A stretch of 64,000 nucleotides of DNA from Acidimicrobiaceae bacterium (GTDB lineage: Bacteria; Actinomycetota; Acidimicrobiia; Acidimicrobiales; RAAP-2). Location of the stretch: assembly GCA_027306605.1 (NCBI GenBank), contig DAHUZK010000071.1:1-64000 (forward strand), given 5' to 3'. The notes under the pieces are model-generated. The model had not been told where the DNA came from, did no database searches, and saw only the letters and a list, made by a program, of their open reading frames with translations. The translations under genes were made by a program, and so were the position numbers. Below are positions 16,043-24,736 of this stretch, in pieces; the first letter of the stretch is position 1, and each line of letters begins with the position of its first letter.

Positions 16043-16114
16043 CTCGGGGGGAAGGACTCGAACCCTCAATAACTGGACCAGAACCAGTCGTGTTGCCGAT
16101 TACACCACCCCCGA
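16043..16114 (-). tRNA. tRNA-Gln (anticodon CTG)
   Basis: A 72-base cloverleaf on the minus strand. The acceptor TCGGGGG pairs with CCCCCGA. The anticodon stem ACTGG/CCAGT holds the loop TTCTGGT with anticodon CTG, and the T-arm is GAGGG-TTCGAGT-CCTTC. CCA is not encoded. It lies 38 bases upstream of tRNA-Glu, probably in one transcript. Confidence 0.96.
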
Positions 16115-16278
16115 ATGGGTGGACGTTCAGATTAGCCGAGTCCGCTGCTCCCTTCGGCCCCCTGAGCAGGTCCGGAGCATCCGGCGATCGGACGGGGCGC
16201 GTTGAATCGCCGGTCTCCGGATGGAATGATGTCGCTCCGGCTCCTCCCGGACATGCGGATGATTCGGAGGTCGAGGTC

Positions 16279-16749
16279 ATGGGGCGGATATGGGCGGTCG
16301 CGGTGGCTCTGGGTGCGCTCACGACGGGGGGCATCGTCATCGATCCGGCTGGCGCCGGCGCTGCGCCGGTCTCGGTCAGGGTCAGTCCGGCGACCAACCT
16401 CGAGGGCGGAAGGACGGTGACCCTCTCGGGCAGGGGCCTGGTGCAGACCTACCGCGGTGCGCCCCAGACGTGGTTCGCCACGGAGTGCACATCGGCTGTT
16501 CGGGGCCATCTCAAACCTGCGACCGACACACCCCACTGCGACATCACCCACGCCGTGGCAATCAGGGTGGCTCGTGACGGAGCATTCGCTGCTCACTACC
16601 GGGTGATCTCGGGCATCGTCGGCGACGGGTATTGCGGGACAGCGGGTCATCTGAGCTGCGTGATCGGGGTCGGCACCGCGCAAGGGCTCGGAACGGTCGT
16701 CCGTATCTCCTTCAAGGCACCGCCGGCATCGGGTAGCGCGAACCACTGA
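16279..16749 (+). CDS. Secreted neocarzinostatin-like beta-sandwich protein
   Basis: A 156-residue exported protein with a signal peptide (MGRIWAVAVALGALTTGGIV to about AGAGAA). The mature part is one small beta domain. The pattern VRVSPATNLEGGRTVTLSGRGL, the paired cysteines (CTSAVRGH, HCDITHAV, YCGTAGHLSC) and the closing VIGVGTAQGLGTVVRISF match the neocarzinostatin family (PF00960-like) in my recollection. Those proteins can carry enediyne chromophores, but most relatives outside Streptomyces have unknown roles, and no enediyne genes are near. GGAGG precedes ATG 16279. Confidence 0.68.
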   Translation: MGRIWAVAVALGALTTGGIVIDPAGAGAAPVSVRVSPATNLEGGRTVTLSGRGLVQTYRGAPQTWFATECTSAVRGHLKPATDTPHCDITHAVAIRVARDGAFAAHYRVISGIVGDGYCGTAGHLSCVIGVGTAQGLGTVVRISFKAPPASGSANH

Positions 16750-16751
16750 CG

Positions 16752-17375
16752 TCACGCGACGAGGTGCAGCCACTCGAGGTGGTTGAATCCGATGATCCGA
16801 CCCAGCCCGACCCCCACCGCCTCCTTGGCGAAGTACGGCACAGTGGACCAACCCCTGATCGGTGAGGTCTGGGTCGGCGTGGGCGATGGCGAGAGCGAGA
16901 GGCTCGAGGCGATGCCCATGGAGCGGTCTTCGTGGAACGGGTCGGTGCTCACCAGCACGGATGTGGCGTCGTGGGCCTTGAGGATCGGCACCGCGTCCTC
17001 GATGTTCTGGTAGCTGTCCCTGCCTCCCGCTTCGAGGATGGCGCTCGCCGGGACCCCCTTGCTCTCGAGGTACATGGCCCCGGACTCGGACTCGGTGCAT
17101 TTGTCGCCGGGCTCTTTGCTCCCCGTCACCATGATCAGGTGTGCGTAGCCCTGGCGATAGAGCTCGAGGGCTTCGTCCAGGCGTGCCTGCAGGTCGAGCG
17201 TCGGCGTGCAGTTGTACTGCGCTGCGCCCATGACCAGGATGGCCCCGGCCGGATGAGGATCGTAGTGGCGCGACGTGAGCCACACCTGGACCAGGGTCAC
17301 GCCGAAGTAGAGGACGAGTATCCCCAGCACCAGCGCGGTGATGCGTATGGCCCAGCGGAGCGGGGCGAGAAGCAT
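16752..17375 (-). CDS. YdcF/SanA-like DUF218 membrane protein
   Basis: A 207-residue protein with one N-terminal membrane helix (ITALVLGILVLYFGVTLVQVW) and an extracytoplasmic DUF218 domain: AGAILVMGAAQYNCTP, LYRQGYAHLIMVTGS, ESESGAMYLESKGVP, RDSYQNIEDAVPIL, VLVSTDPFHEDRS. Family members are linked to envelope barrier function. Its ATG shares one base with the gltX stop (TGATG), so it is translated as the last gene of that operon. Confidence 0.85.
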   Translation of the reverse strand: MLLAPLRWAIRITALVLGILVLYFGVTLVQVWLTSRHYDPHPAGAILVMGAAQYNCTPTLDLQARLDEALELYRQGYAHLIMVTGSKEPGDKCTESESGAMYLESKGVPASAILEAGGRDSYQNIEDAVPILKAHDATSVLVSTDPFHEDRSMGIASSLSLSPSPTPTQTSPIRGWSTVPYFAKEAVGVGLGRIIGFNHLEWLHLVA

Positions 17376-18886
17376 CAAGTGGCGGGTGGGAGCCGCGAGA
17401 GGGCAGCGGCGATACGTCGGCGCGTCTCGTCGCGACCGAGCACCACCAGGGAGTCGAAGAGGGGAAGGCCGCGGGTATGCCCCATCACCGCGACCCGGAT
17501 GGGCGCCTGCGCCTTGCCCAGCTTGCGGCCGACGGATTCCGCGATGGTGAGCGTCACCCGGTGCAGCGCGTCCACCTCCCAAGGGCAGGTCTCGTAGTGG
17601 GCCAGTGCCGTCTCCAGGATGCGTGGCGCCTCGTGATCGGAAGCGACCGCTTTCTGCCAGCTGTCGGGATCCTCCGGAGTGTCAGGCAGGAAGAGGAAGT
17701 CCACCAGTCCCGGCACCTCCCCGAGGACGGCGACTCGTTCTTGGGTCACTGCCGCCAGTGACGCGAACGTGTGGGCGTCGAAGCGGTCCTCCGGCCATGG
17801 TGGTGGAACCGTGGCCGGCGCGCCCGTGTCGGGATCGCGCCATCGGCCCGGAGCCCACTCTCCCGGCACCGGGTCGAGCCAGGGGCGGGCCGCCGCGGTG
17901 AAGCGATCCACGGGTAGGGCGCGGATGTAGACGCCGTTGAAGTGCGACAGCTTCTTCACGTCGAAGTAGGCGGGCGAGCGCTGCACGTCTTCGAGGCGGA
18001 ACCGCTCGATCAACGTCTCGACGGGCAGGATCTCCTGATCGCCCGGGCTCCACCCGAGCAGGGCCAGGTAGTTGCGAAAGGCATCCGGCAGGTAGCCCTG
18101 CTCGCGGTACATCTCGACCGCCACCGGATCGCGGCGCTTCGACAGCTTCTTGCCCGACTCGTTCACCAGGAGTGGCAGGTGGGCATAGGAGGGAAGGTCG
18201 AGCGCGGCCTGCTCCGCCTCGTTCAGCGCGTTCCACAGCAGGATCTGGCGCGGTGTGGTCGGGAGCTGGTCCTCGCCGCGGATCACGTGGCTGATCGTCA
18301 TGGTGCGGTCGTCGACCGCGTTGGCCAATACGAAGAGGGGCTTGCCGTTCCCCTTGACACAGATGAAGTCTTCGAGCGCCCGGAGCGGGAACTCGACGTC
18401 ACCTCGTACCAGGTCGCGCACCGGCACCACGCCCTCGTCGGGGGTGCGGAAGCGCAGGGCACGCCCGTCGCCTCGTGCCAGGCCGAGGTCGCGGCAGTGT
18501 CCGTCGTACCCGGGCGTCGGGTCGCCCGCGGCGGCCCGGGCCTTGATCCGTGCGTCGATCTCCTGCCGGGTGCAGCTGCAGGCGTACAGGGCCCCCGCCG
18601 ACCACAGGGCTTCGATGGCTGCCTGGTGAGCCACCTCCTGCGCGCTCTGGAGGTAGGGCCCTTCGTCGGGCTCCATTCCCAGCCAGTCGAGTGCAGCGAC
18701 GATCCCTTCGGTCCACTCCGGACGGTTGCGGGCCTCGTCGGTGTCCTCGATCCGCAGGATGAAGGTGCCCCCGTGCCGGCGCACGAAGAGCCAATTGAAC
18801 AGCGCTGCCCGTGCACTGCCCACGTGGAAGTAGCCGGTCGGCGATGGCGCGAAGCGGGCCCGAGGCGGAGTGGCTGGAGCAGTCAT
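17375..18886 (-). CDS. gltX: Glutamyl-tRNA synthetase
   Basis: A class I aminoacyl-tRNA synthetase of 503 residues that charges tRNA-Glu. The HIGH-type motif is FAPSPTGYFHVGSARAALFN at the N-terminus, and KLSKR is the KMSKS equivalent. ATG 18886 starts the protein just before the signature; upstream sequence in frame is not related. tRNA-Glu and tRNA-Gln genes lie 1.3 kb downstream. No glutaminyl-tRNA synthetase is seen, and in actinobacteria this enzyme usually also charges tRNA-Gln for later amidation. The next gene overlaps its stop by one base. Confidence 0.96.
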   Translation of the reverse strand: MTAPATPPRARFAPSPTGYFHVGSARAALFNWLFVRRHGGTFILRIEDTDEARNRPEWTEGIVAALDWLGMEPDEGPYLQSAQEVAHQAAIEALWSAGALYACSCTRQEIDARIKARAAAGDPTPGYDGHCRDLGLARGDGRALRFRTPDEGVVPVRDLVRGDVEFPLRALEDFICVKGNGKPLFVLANAVDDRTMTISHVIRGEDQLPTTPRQILLWNALNEAEQAALDLPSYAHLPLLVNESGKKLSKRRDPVAVEMYREQGYLPDAFRNYLALLGWSPGDQEILPVETLIERFRLEDVQRSPAYFDVKKLSHFNGVYIRALPVDRFTAAARPWLDPVPGEWAPGRWRDPDTGAPATVPPPWPEDRFDAHTFASLAAVTQERVAVLGEVPGLVDFLFLPDTPEDPDSWQKAVASDHEAPRILETALAHYETCPWEVDALHRVTLTIAESVGRKLGKAQAPIRVAVMGHTRGLPLFDSLVVLGRDETRRRIAAALSRLPPAT

Positions 18887-18935
18887 GGGCGGCGGCGCAA
18901 TGGGAGCGCCGACGGGACGCGAGCGATGAGGGGCG

Positions 18936-19130
18936 TCAGTCTTCCTCGATGGAGATGGCACCGGTCGGACAGCCGTTGACCGCCTCACGCAGGCGCTCAC
19001 GGAATTCCTCGGGCGGGTGCTCGTTCAGCACGTAGAGGTACCCGTCGTCACGCACCTCGAACACCTCGGGCAGGATGCCCATGCACACTGCGTTGCTGGC
19101 ACACTCGTCGAAGTCCACGACGACCTTCAC
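18936..19130 (-). CDS. [3Fe-4S] ferredoxin
   Basis: A 64-residue electron carrier. Three cysteines fit a 3Fe-4S cluster: CASNAVC (C10 and C16, with the middle position Ala-type) and CPTGAI near residue 54. Such ferredoxins in actinobacteria usually feed cytochrome P450s or Rieske-type oxygenases. Start GTG 19130 has an AGGAGG a few bases upstream. It lies 60 bases after the thiolase gene on the same strand, which suits a role in steroid or lipid oxidation. No P450 gene is in the window. Confidence 0.9.
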   Translation of the reverse strand: MKVVVDFDECASNAVCMGILPEVFEVRDDGYLYVLNEHPPEEFRERLREAVNGCPTGAISIEED

Positions 19131-19190
19131 GAAGACCTCCTGGTCAGGGCTGGCTTGGCTCTGCCGAGCATACCGGCAGCACCCCTTGGG

Positions 19191-20366
19191 TCAGGGTCGC
19201 TCCGCGCCGACGACCCACATGGCGAAGAACTGGGAGCCTCCGCCGTAGGCCTGACCGAGGGCCCGGCGGGCGTCGGCCACCTGGTGCTCGCCGGCCAGGC
19301 CGCGCACCTGCAGCGCCGACTCGAGGAACCGCAGCATGCCCGATGCGCCGATGGGGTTGGAGGAGAGCACGCCACCCGAACAGTTCCACGGGATGTCACC
19401 GTTCTCGATCATCGACGTCGCCCCGGACTGCGTGAGCTTCCAACCATCACCCTCGTCGCAGAAGCCCAGGCTCTCCAGCCACATCGGTTCGTACCAACTG
19501 AATGGCACGTAGACCTCGGCCATGTCGAAATCCTTGCGCGGGTTGGTGATCCCCGCCTGGCGGTAGAGGTCCGCCGCGCAGTCGCGACTGGCCTGGGGAT
19601 TGACCTGGTCCCGACCGGCGAACATCGTCGGCTCCGACCGCATGGCCATGCCGTGGATCCACGCCGGCGGACGTCCGGTCTCCGCCGTGGCGGCCCCCAC
19701 CGCCCGCTCCGACCCGATCACCATGGCGGCAGCGCCGTCAGAAGAGGGGCAGGACTCGAGGTAGTGCAGCGGGTCCCACAGCATGATCGACTCCTCGACC
19801 ATCTTGAGGGAGATGTCGGGCAGGTGCAGGTGCGCATAGGGGTTCTTCAGCGCGTGGAGACGGTCCTTGACCGCCACCATCATGCCGACGTCGCCCGGCG
19901 CGCCCGAACGATGCATGTAGGCGCGGATGATCGGGGCGAAATACCCGCCGGCCCCCGCGAGCAGCGGGGCGGAGAACGGCTGGGGAACCGAGAGTGCCCA
20001 CATGGCGTCGGAGTCACTCTGCTTCTCGAACGCCACCGTGAGCACACGCTCGTGCACGCCCGAGGCCACCAGGTGGGCAGCCACGATCGCCGTTGACCCG
20101 CCGACGGATCCGGCGGTGTGCACCCGGAACATCGGCTTGCCGACGGCGCCCAGGGCTGGCGCGAGGTACAGCTCGGGCATCATGACACCCTCGAACATGT
20201 CGGGTGCCTTGCCGATCACGACGGCGTCGATGTCCGCGAACGTGAGGCCGGCGTCGTCCAGCGCGGCCAATGCCGCCTCGCGCACGAGCCCGGCGATCGA
20301 GACGTCTTCCCGCTTGGCCTTGGCCACCGTCTGGCCGACCCCGATGACCGCGCAACGCTCGCTCAT
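19191..20366 (-). CDS. Thiolase-like lipid-transfer protein (Ltp3-like)
   Basis: A 391-residue member of the SCP2-type thiolase family. Features are RVHTAGSVGGSTAIVAAHLVASG, CPSSDGAAAMVIGS, and the C-terminal WNCSGGVLSSNPIGASGMLRF. The nucleophile position reads HTAGS and lacks a cysteine, so it may act as an aldolase or non-thiolytic partner. Its ATG overlaps the preceding thiolase-like stop by one base (TGATG). Gene order and sizes resemble mycobacterial Rv3523 downstream of Rv3522 and Rv3521, in the cholesterol regulon. That parallel is from memory. Confidence 0.8.
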   Translation of the reverse strand: MSERCAVIGVGQTVAKAKREDVSIAGLVREAALAALDDAGLTFADIDAVVIGKAPDMFEGVMMPELYLAPALGAVGKPMFRVHTAGSVGGSTAIVAAHLVASGVHERVLTVAFEKQSDSDAMWALSVPQPFSAPLLAGAGGYFAPIIRAYMHRSGAPGDVGMMVAVKDRLHALKNPYAHLHLPDISLKMVEESIMLWDPLHYLESCPSSDGAAAMVIGSERAVGAATAETGRPPAWIHGMAMRSEPTMFAGRDQVNPQASRDCAADLYRQAGITNPRKDFDMAEVYVPFSWYEPMWLESLGFCDEGDGWKLTQSGATSMIENGDIPWNCSGGVLSSNPIGASGMLRFLESALQVRGLAGEHQVADARRALGQAYGGGSQFFAMWVVGAERP

Positions 20367-21451
20367 CACACACCCTCCAGGACGCAAACGAGGTTCTGCT
20401 GCAGGCACGGACCGGACGTGGCATGGGCGACCGCACGGCCGGCCTGTCCGGACCAGATCGCCTTGGCCGACTCGCCGATCCGGATGAGCCCGGCCGACAT
20501 CATGGGGTTGGCGGCCAGGGCGCCGCCGGAGGGGTTGCGGCTGACTCCCTCGTCGAGGGCGAGCGCCTCGGCCAGGATCAGCTCCTGGTGCGCATACGGC
20601 GCGTGGAGCTCGGCCACGTCGACGCCCTTGTGGCCGACCCCCGCCTTCTCGCCCGCCAGCGTCGTCGACGGCGAGACGGTCAGGTCACGCGCTCCGATCG
20701 AGTGGGTCTCGATCCGATGGTCGATGCCGGTGATGAAGGCCGGACGCTCGCACCACTCGTAGGCCTTCTCGCCCGCGGCGAGGACGACGGCGGCCGCACC
20801 GTCCGTCAGCGGCGGGAGCGCGTGCCGCCGGAGCGGGGTGACCTCGTAGTCCTCGGCCAGCAGCTCCTCTGTCGTTCGGTCGTAGGCCACCTGCGCCTTG
20901 GGGTTGGAGAGCGCCGCCCTGCGCGAACGGCTCGCCACCGCCGCGAAGTCGGCTTCGGTCGCCTTGCCGCTGTCGATCAGCGCCTGCGCCTGCAGAGCGG
21001 CCAGCGACGTGGGGTCGGGCCACAGGGGCGCCAGGTAGTAGGGGTCGAGCTGGAGCGCCAGGATCTCGCTGAGGTCACCGGGCGACGAGCGTCCGAAGCA
21101 GTAGACGAGCGCGGCGTCGATCTCACCTTCCTGCAGCAGAACCCATGCCTCGTAGAGAGCCCAGGCCCCGTCCATCTCCACGTGCGACTCCGCCCTTGGT
21201 GGCCACACGCCGACCGCATCGAGGGCGGTCACGAAGGAGAACGGGCCACCCACGAGGTAGTCGGTCGAGCCGGAGCAGATGAAGCCCACATCGTCCTTGG
21301 TGATCCCGATGCTGCCGAAGACCTCAGCCACGACGGGCATCAGCATCTCGACCTCGTTATGGGCCCCTTCGCGACGGACGTTGTCGTATTGGGCGAAGGA
21401 CACCACGCCAACCGGCCGACTGCCCGACGTCAGCTCGGGAAAGCGGCTCAC
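20366..21451 (-). CDS. Thiolase-like protein (Ltp4-like)
   Basis: A 361-residue thiolase-superfamily protein. Visible blocks are FICSGSTDYLVGG, HVEMDGAWALYEAWVLLQEG, LTDGAAAVVLAAGE, ELHAPYAHQELIL and NPSGGALAANPMMSAGL. The usual cysteine is replaced near EMDGAW, so catalysis, if any, differs from classical thiolases. Starts at GTG 21451 within GTGA, overlapping the DUF35 stop. The pairing with the next thiolase-like gene and two DUF35 proteins suggests a multi-subunit complex that handles acyl-CoA side chains. Confidence 0.78.
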   Translation of the reverse strand: MSRFPELTSGSRPVGVVSFAQYDNVRREGAHNEVEMLMPVVAEVFGSIGITKDDVGFICSGSTDYLVGGPFSFVTALDAVGVWPPRAESHVEMDGAWALYEAWVLLQEGEIDAALVYCFGRSSPGDLSEILALQLDPYYLAPLWPDPTSLAALQAQALIDSGKATEADFAAVASRSRRAALSNPKAQVAYDRTTEELLAEDYEVTPLRRHALPPLTDGAAAVVLAAGEKAYEWCERPAFITGIDHRIETHSIGARDLTVSPSTTLAGEKAGVGHKGVDVAELHAPYAHQELILAEALALDEGVSRNPSGGALAANPMMSAGLIRIGESAKAIWSGQAGRAVAHATSGPCLQQNLVCVLEGV

Positions 21452-21942
21452 AGGTACTCCTTGTATGTCTCGTAGTCGGCATCGGGCTCACCGTTGGGAC
21501 GGAAGTACTTGACCGAGGCCATGGTCGGACCGAGCTCGTCGGGCTCGACCCAGACGGCCTCCACGCGCATGCCCATGCGAACCTCGTCGGTCGGCATCTC
21601 CTGGATGAGGCCCATGAACGAGAGGTTTGCCCCGTCGAGGAGGATCTGCGCGCAGATGTAGGGAATCTCGATCGATTGCCCCGCGAAGGGGACGTTCACC
21701 ACGCAGTAGGTCGTGACGGTGCCCGTGTTGGGCAGCTCGACGATCTCGTCGGTCGGGACGCCGTCGGTCGGGCAAGATCCACGCGAGAGCGTGTACACCT
21801 TCTTGCACTTCGGGCAGCGCTGTCCGATGAACTTGCCCTCCTCGAGTCCGTGCAGGTTCTTGCTCTGCGCGACACCGGCGGTGAACACGTAGTCGAGATG
21901 TATCGGTGCGGCCATCATCGTGACGGGCTCACGCTCGCTCAC
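21448..21942 (-). CDS. DUF35 OB-fold protein with zinc ribbon
   Basis: A 164-residue acyl-CoA-binding OB-fold protein. The N-terminal rubredoxin-like part has CPKC then C in SCPTDG. The OB fold follows (GTVTTYCVVNVPFAGQ, PYICAQILLDGANLSFMGLI). DUF35 proteins act with SCP2-type thiolases, as ChsH2 does with Ltp2 in cholesterol side-chain cleavage. Starts at GTG 21942, overlapping the previous stop by 4 bases. Together with the upstream DUF35 gene it resembles a two-domain DUF35 protein split into two genes. Confidence 0.85.
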   Translation of the reverse strand: MSEREPVTMMAAPIHLDYVFTAGVAQSKNLHGLEEGKFIGQRCPKCKKVYTLSRGSCPTDGVPTDEIVELPNTGTVTTYCVVNVPFAGQSIEIPYICAQILLDGANLSFMGLIQEMPTDEVRMGMRVEAVWVEPDELGPTMASVKYFRPNGEPDADYETYKEYL

Positions 21943-22400
21943 GGTGCCCCTCCGGCGGCGACGAAGTGGCTGATGTCCTTCACGTGGCCGACCCGCTCTC
22001 CCTCGGTGCGGAACTCCGGCCTCACCCGCATGCCGCTCGCGACCGCTTCGGGTCCCGAGGCCTTCAGGACGTGCAGGAACGAGGTGTCGGCGCCGTCGAA
22101 ACGGACCAGCACCCAGGCAAAGGGCTCCGGCAGCGGGTGCTTGGGGCGCGGCCTCGCCACCCATGTCCACGTCGTCACGGTGCCTTCGGGCCCGACCTCG
22201 ACCATGCCCGCCGTCTCCTCTCCGGTCTCGGGGTCGTATTCGGTCGGGGGCACGATCACGCGTCCCCCGGTCCCCTTGGTGCCGAGCACCTTGCCGTCAC
22301 GCAGCCCCGTGAGGAAGGCACCGACCACCGGACCGACGGAGCGCAGATAGGGGTACTCCAGGACGTGGTCGGCCGTATAGATCTCGGCCTGGTCTGCCAT
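21939..22400 (-). CDS. DUF35 OB-fold protein without zinc cysteines
   Basis: A 153-residue OB-fold protein, first gene of the thiolase operon. It has the DUF35 pattern (LGTKGTGGRVIVPPTEYDPETGEE, GTVTTWTWVARP, FAWVLVRFDGADTSFLHVL, GMRVRPEF) but lacks the cysteines of the zinc ribbon. ATG 22400 follows a strong ribosome site, GGGAGGTGAC. The KstR-like site lies 49 bases upstream of the ATG. It is probably a structural or acyl-binding partner of the following DUF35 and thiolase-like proteins. Confidence 0.82.
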   Translation of the reverse strand: MADQAEIYTADHVLEYPYLRSVGPVVGAFLTGLRDGKVLGTKGTGGRVIVPPTEYDPETGEETAGMVEVGPEGTVTTWTWVARPRPKHPLPEPFAWVLVRFDGADTSFLHVLKASGPEAVASGMRVRPEFRTEGERVGHVKDISHFVAAGGAP

Positions 22401-22448
22401 GTCACCTCCCCGCGGTCCCGGGCCGGCCGGCCCGGACCGGGCTGAAAC

Positions 22449-22462
22449 TAGAACAGATTCCA
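22449..22462. promoter_or_regulatory. Candidate KstR-like operator
   Basis: TAGAACAGATTCCA fits the KstR consensus TNNAACNNGTTNNA except for one base (A for G). The reverse strand carries an intact GTTCTA half. It lies about 50 bases upstream of the DUF35-thiolase operon, the expected place for a steroid-responsive TetR repressor. The consensus is recalled from mycobacteria, and no kstR gene is in this window. Confidence 0.4.
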
Positions 22463-22651
22463 TTTTCGTGCCAGAGGGCAGCTCCGGCACCGGAACGTCT
22501 CCCCGCCGACGGGCCGTCTGCCGCCACTGAGACCCCGCTGCCTGCTGAAACCCCGCTGCCCACCCGAACCCCCGCTGGACCCGCTGGACCACAGCCGCCC
22601 GCTGACCCCGCCGTCAGGCGACTGCGCCGTCAGGCGATCTCCGTCGCACGC

Positions 22652-23773
22652 TCAGTGCGCACCGCTCCCCGTACTCACGCCCGAGAGGATCTCCTCGTAC
22701 AGGTCGACGAGTTCGTCGACACAGTCGTCCCATGTCGGCAGGACCGGCGGGACGGGATCCGGGCGGCGCGCCACGTCGGCCAAGACCTCGGCCAGGGTAT
22801 GCGGTGAGGCATCGGTCGGAACGGCGACGGCGAGACCCTCGGCGGCCAGCTCCGACAGCCCGGAGGTGTCGGCCACGACAACCTTCCGCTCGAGGGCGAC
22901 GGCCTCCATGACGGCCACGGGATGCGCTTCGAAGTCGCTCATCAGGGCGACGACGTCGCTCGATCGCACGAGCGCGCCGAGAGCCTCTCGCTGCGTGCTG
23001 TCGAACGACATGAAGGTCACCGCATGCTCGATCTGAAGTCGTGCGACCAGGCGACGAAGCTCGTGCTCGAAATCGCCCCGACCGATCACGGCCAGGTGGG
23101 CATCGGGGGCCAGGTCGAGGAGCGCCGGCATTGCCTTGATCAGGCGATGATGCCCCTTCAACCGATCGAGCCGACCGACACTGCAGACAAGAGGCGATCC
23201 CGAGACCTCTGGTGGCGACGAACCGACCGGGAGAGGCTCCGCTCCGTTGCGGATCAACCGAATTCTCTCCGGTTCGAGCCCGATTCTTCCTGCCCACGTG
23301 TCCACCTCGAAGTGGCACACCGCGACCAGCGCATTGGTGCGGAGGAGCAATGGTCGCACGACCCGCCACTGCGTGCCCCTCACCATCCTTCTCACTCGAC
23401 TGGAGTGGCCACCGCCGTGGAACGTCGCAACCGTGGGAATCCCCGACCGTTGAGCCGCCATGAGGGCCATGGGGGGCAGGAAGTTGTTGACACCCTGTAC
23501 GTGAACGAGGTCGTAGCCTTCCTCCCTGATGTGGCGGATCAGCGAAGGCGAGATGTACAGATCAGATTTCCTGGGCCTTGCAGGAAACCGTCGCACCGTC
23601 AGCGGTCCCTCGTGTTCGAGCGGCGGTAGCTCGCCCGTGAGGTCGGTGGTCAGCACAGTGAGATCGAGGCCCCGCGAGGCGATCCTCCGTGCGACTTCTT
23701 GGACGTGCGTCTCGACGCCACCCACATGAGGTGAGTATCTGGAACTCACCATGGCAACGCGAATCGGGCTCAT
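22652..23773 (-). CDS. GT4-family glycosyltransferase
   Basis: A 373-residue retaining glycosyltransferase with GT-B fold. The N-terminal domain has SSRYSPHVGGVETHVQEVARRIASRG and LVHVQGVNNFLPP. The C-terminal nucleotide-sugar domain has CSVGRLDRLKGHHRLIKAMP and the E-X7-E region SDFEAHPVAVMEAVALE. It likely adds a sugar to an exopolysaccharide or lipid-linked glycan. The deacetylase gene ends 24 bases upstream on the same strand, forming a two-gene operon. Confidence 0.9.
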   Translation of the reverse strand: MSPIRVAMVSSRYSPHVGGVETHVQEVARRIASRGLDLTVLTTDLTGELPPLEHEGPLTVRRFPARPRKSDLYISPSLIRHIREEGYDLVHVQGVNNFLPPMALMAAQRSGIPTVATFHGGGHSSRVRRMVRGTQWRVVRPLLLRTNALVAVCHFEVDTWAGRIGLEPERIRLIRNGAEPLPVGSSPPEVSGSPLVCSVGRLDRLKGHHRLIKAMPALLDLAPDAHLAVIGRGDFEHELRRLVARLQIEHAVTFMSFDSTQREALGALVRSSDVVALMSDFEAHPVAVMEAVALERKVVVADTSGLSELAAEGLAVAVPTDASPHTLAEVLADVARRPDPVPPVLPTWDDCVDELVDLYEEILSGVSTGSGAH

Positions 23774-23797
23774 CGTTCTTCGTGCACAGGCTCGGCA

Positions 23798-24715
23798 TCA
23801 ATGTCGGGGGGCGAGTCGCCAGCGCTCCAGGGCCAGCCTGAAACGAAGTCGACTCCAGTTCTTCACCTGGTGGCGCGGGAGGCGGTAAGGGTCCGACGTG
23901 GAGCTGGCATTTCCCGGGATCGTGGTGCATGCCGTTTCGAAACCGGCCGATCGCACTGCCTCGACCGAGTGGTCGTCGAATGCGTCCTTGCCGCCGAACG
24001 GGTAGGCGAAGTGTGAGATCGACCGACCGCTCAACTGCTCCAACCGCTCCTTCGAGGGGGCGATCGTCTGCAACTGATCTGCTGGCTCGAGATCCCGAAG
24101 CCGCGCATGGTCGACTGTGTGGTCACCGATCGTCACGACGTCGGACGCCGCCAGCTCGACGAACTCGGAACAGGTCAGCGGTCGAGCATCTGGAGGCGGC
24201 GCAGCCGAGATACCCCACTGCTCCGACACGGAGTCGAGGACACGGTGGATCTCCCCCACCGGAAGGGGGAGAAGGTGACGACGCACCGACTGGAGGTCGA
24301 TCCTCCTCCAAGGCGAGCCCAGTCTGACGCGGACGGTTCCTCCATCCGCCGGCAAAGACACTTCCTTGATCGAAGATGGACGCGAGCGGAGGAGGGTACC
24401 CAGCCGATCCCACCAGAACCCATCGCTGCTGCCGAGCACGCCGCTGGTCACGAAGATGGTGATGGGAACTCCCTTCGCCTCCGCAATCGGCACGGCGTTG
24501 ATCAGGTTGTCGGCGTACCCATCGTCGAACGTCACGACGATCCTGGGGCGGCTCGATGGGAGAGACAGTTCAGTGAGTGTGGAGGGCTCACCGCACCGTC
24601 CGATCTCGTCGAGATGCGCGGCGAATCTCTCTGGGGACACACAGAGGGTGAAAGGGTCGTCGACACCCTCAGCAATCCGGTGATAGAAGAGAACCCGCGC
24701 GTCGCCGGATTTCAT
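23798..24715 (-). CDS. Polysaccharide deacetylase (NodB domain, CE4)
   Basis: A 305-residue CE4-type metal-dependent N- or O-deacetylase. Motif 1 TFDDGYADN (catalytic Asp and metal Asp) is at about residue 75. The metal-binding His pair appears as TIGDHTVDHARL, and a later FAYPFGGKD is typical of this family. There is no signal peptide, so it may act on a cytoplasmic lipid-linked or deacylated sugar. The ATG at 24715 has GAGG about 10 bases upstream and is preferred over GTG 24736. It pairs with the downstream glycosyltransferase. Confidence 0.9.
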   Translation of the reverse strand: MKSGDARVLFYHRIAEGVDDPFTLCVSPERFAAHLDEIGRCGEPSTLTELSLPSSRPRIVVTFDDGYADNLINAVPIAEAKGVPITIFVTSGVLGSSDGFWWDRLGTLLRSRPSSIKEVSLPADGGTVRVRLGSPWRRIDLQSVRRHLLPLPVGEIHRVLDSVSEQWGISAAPPPDARPLTCSEFVELAASDVVTIGDHTVDHARLRDLEPADQLQTIAPSKERLEQLSGRSISHFAYPFGGKDAFDDHSVEAVRSAGFETACTTIPGNASSTSDPYRLPRHQVKNWSRLRFRLALERWRLAPRH

Positions 24716-24736
24716 GACGGTCAGCCTCGGGTCCAC

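Noticed and set aside
16747-16755. CTGACGTCA as another copy of the shared palindrome
   Set aside because: It is a plain 8-bp TGACGTCA palindrome without the 3-base centre, and it lies at the ends of two convergent genes.
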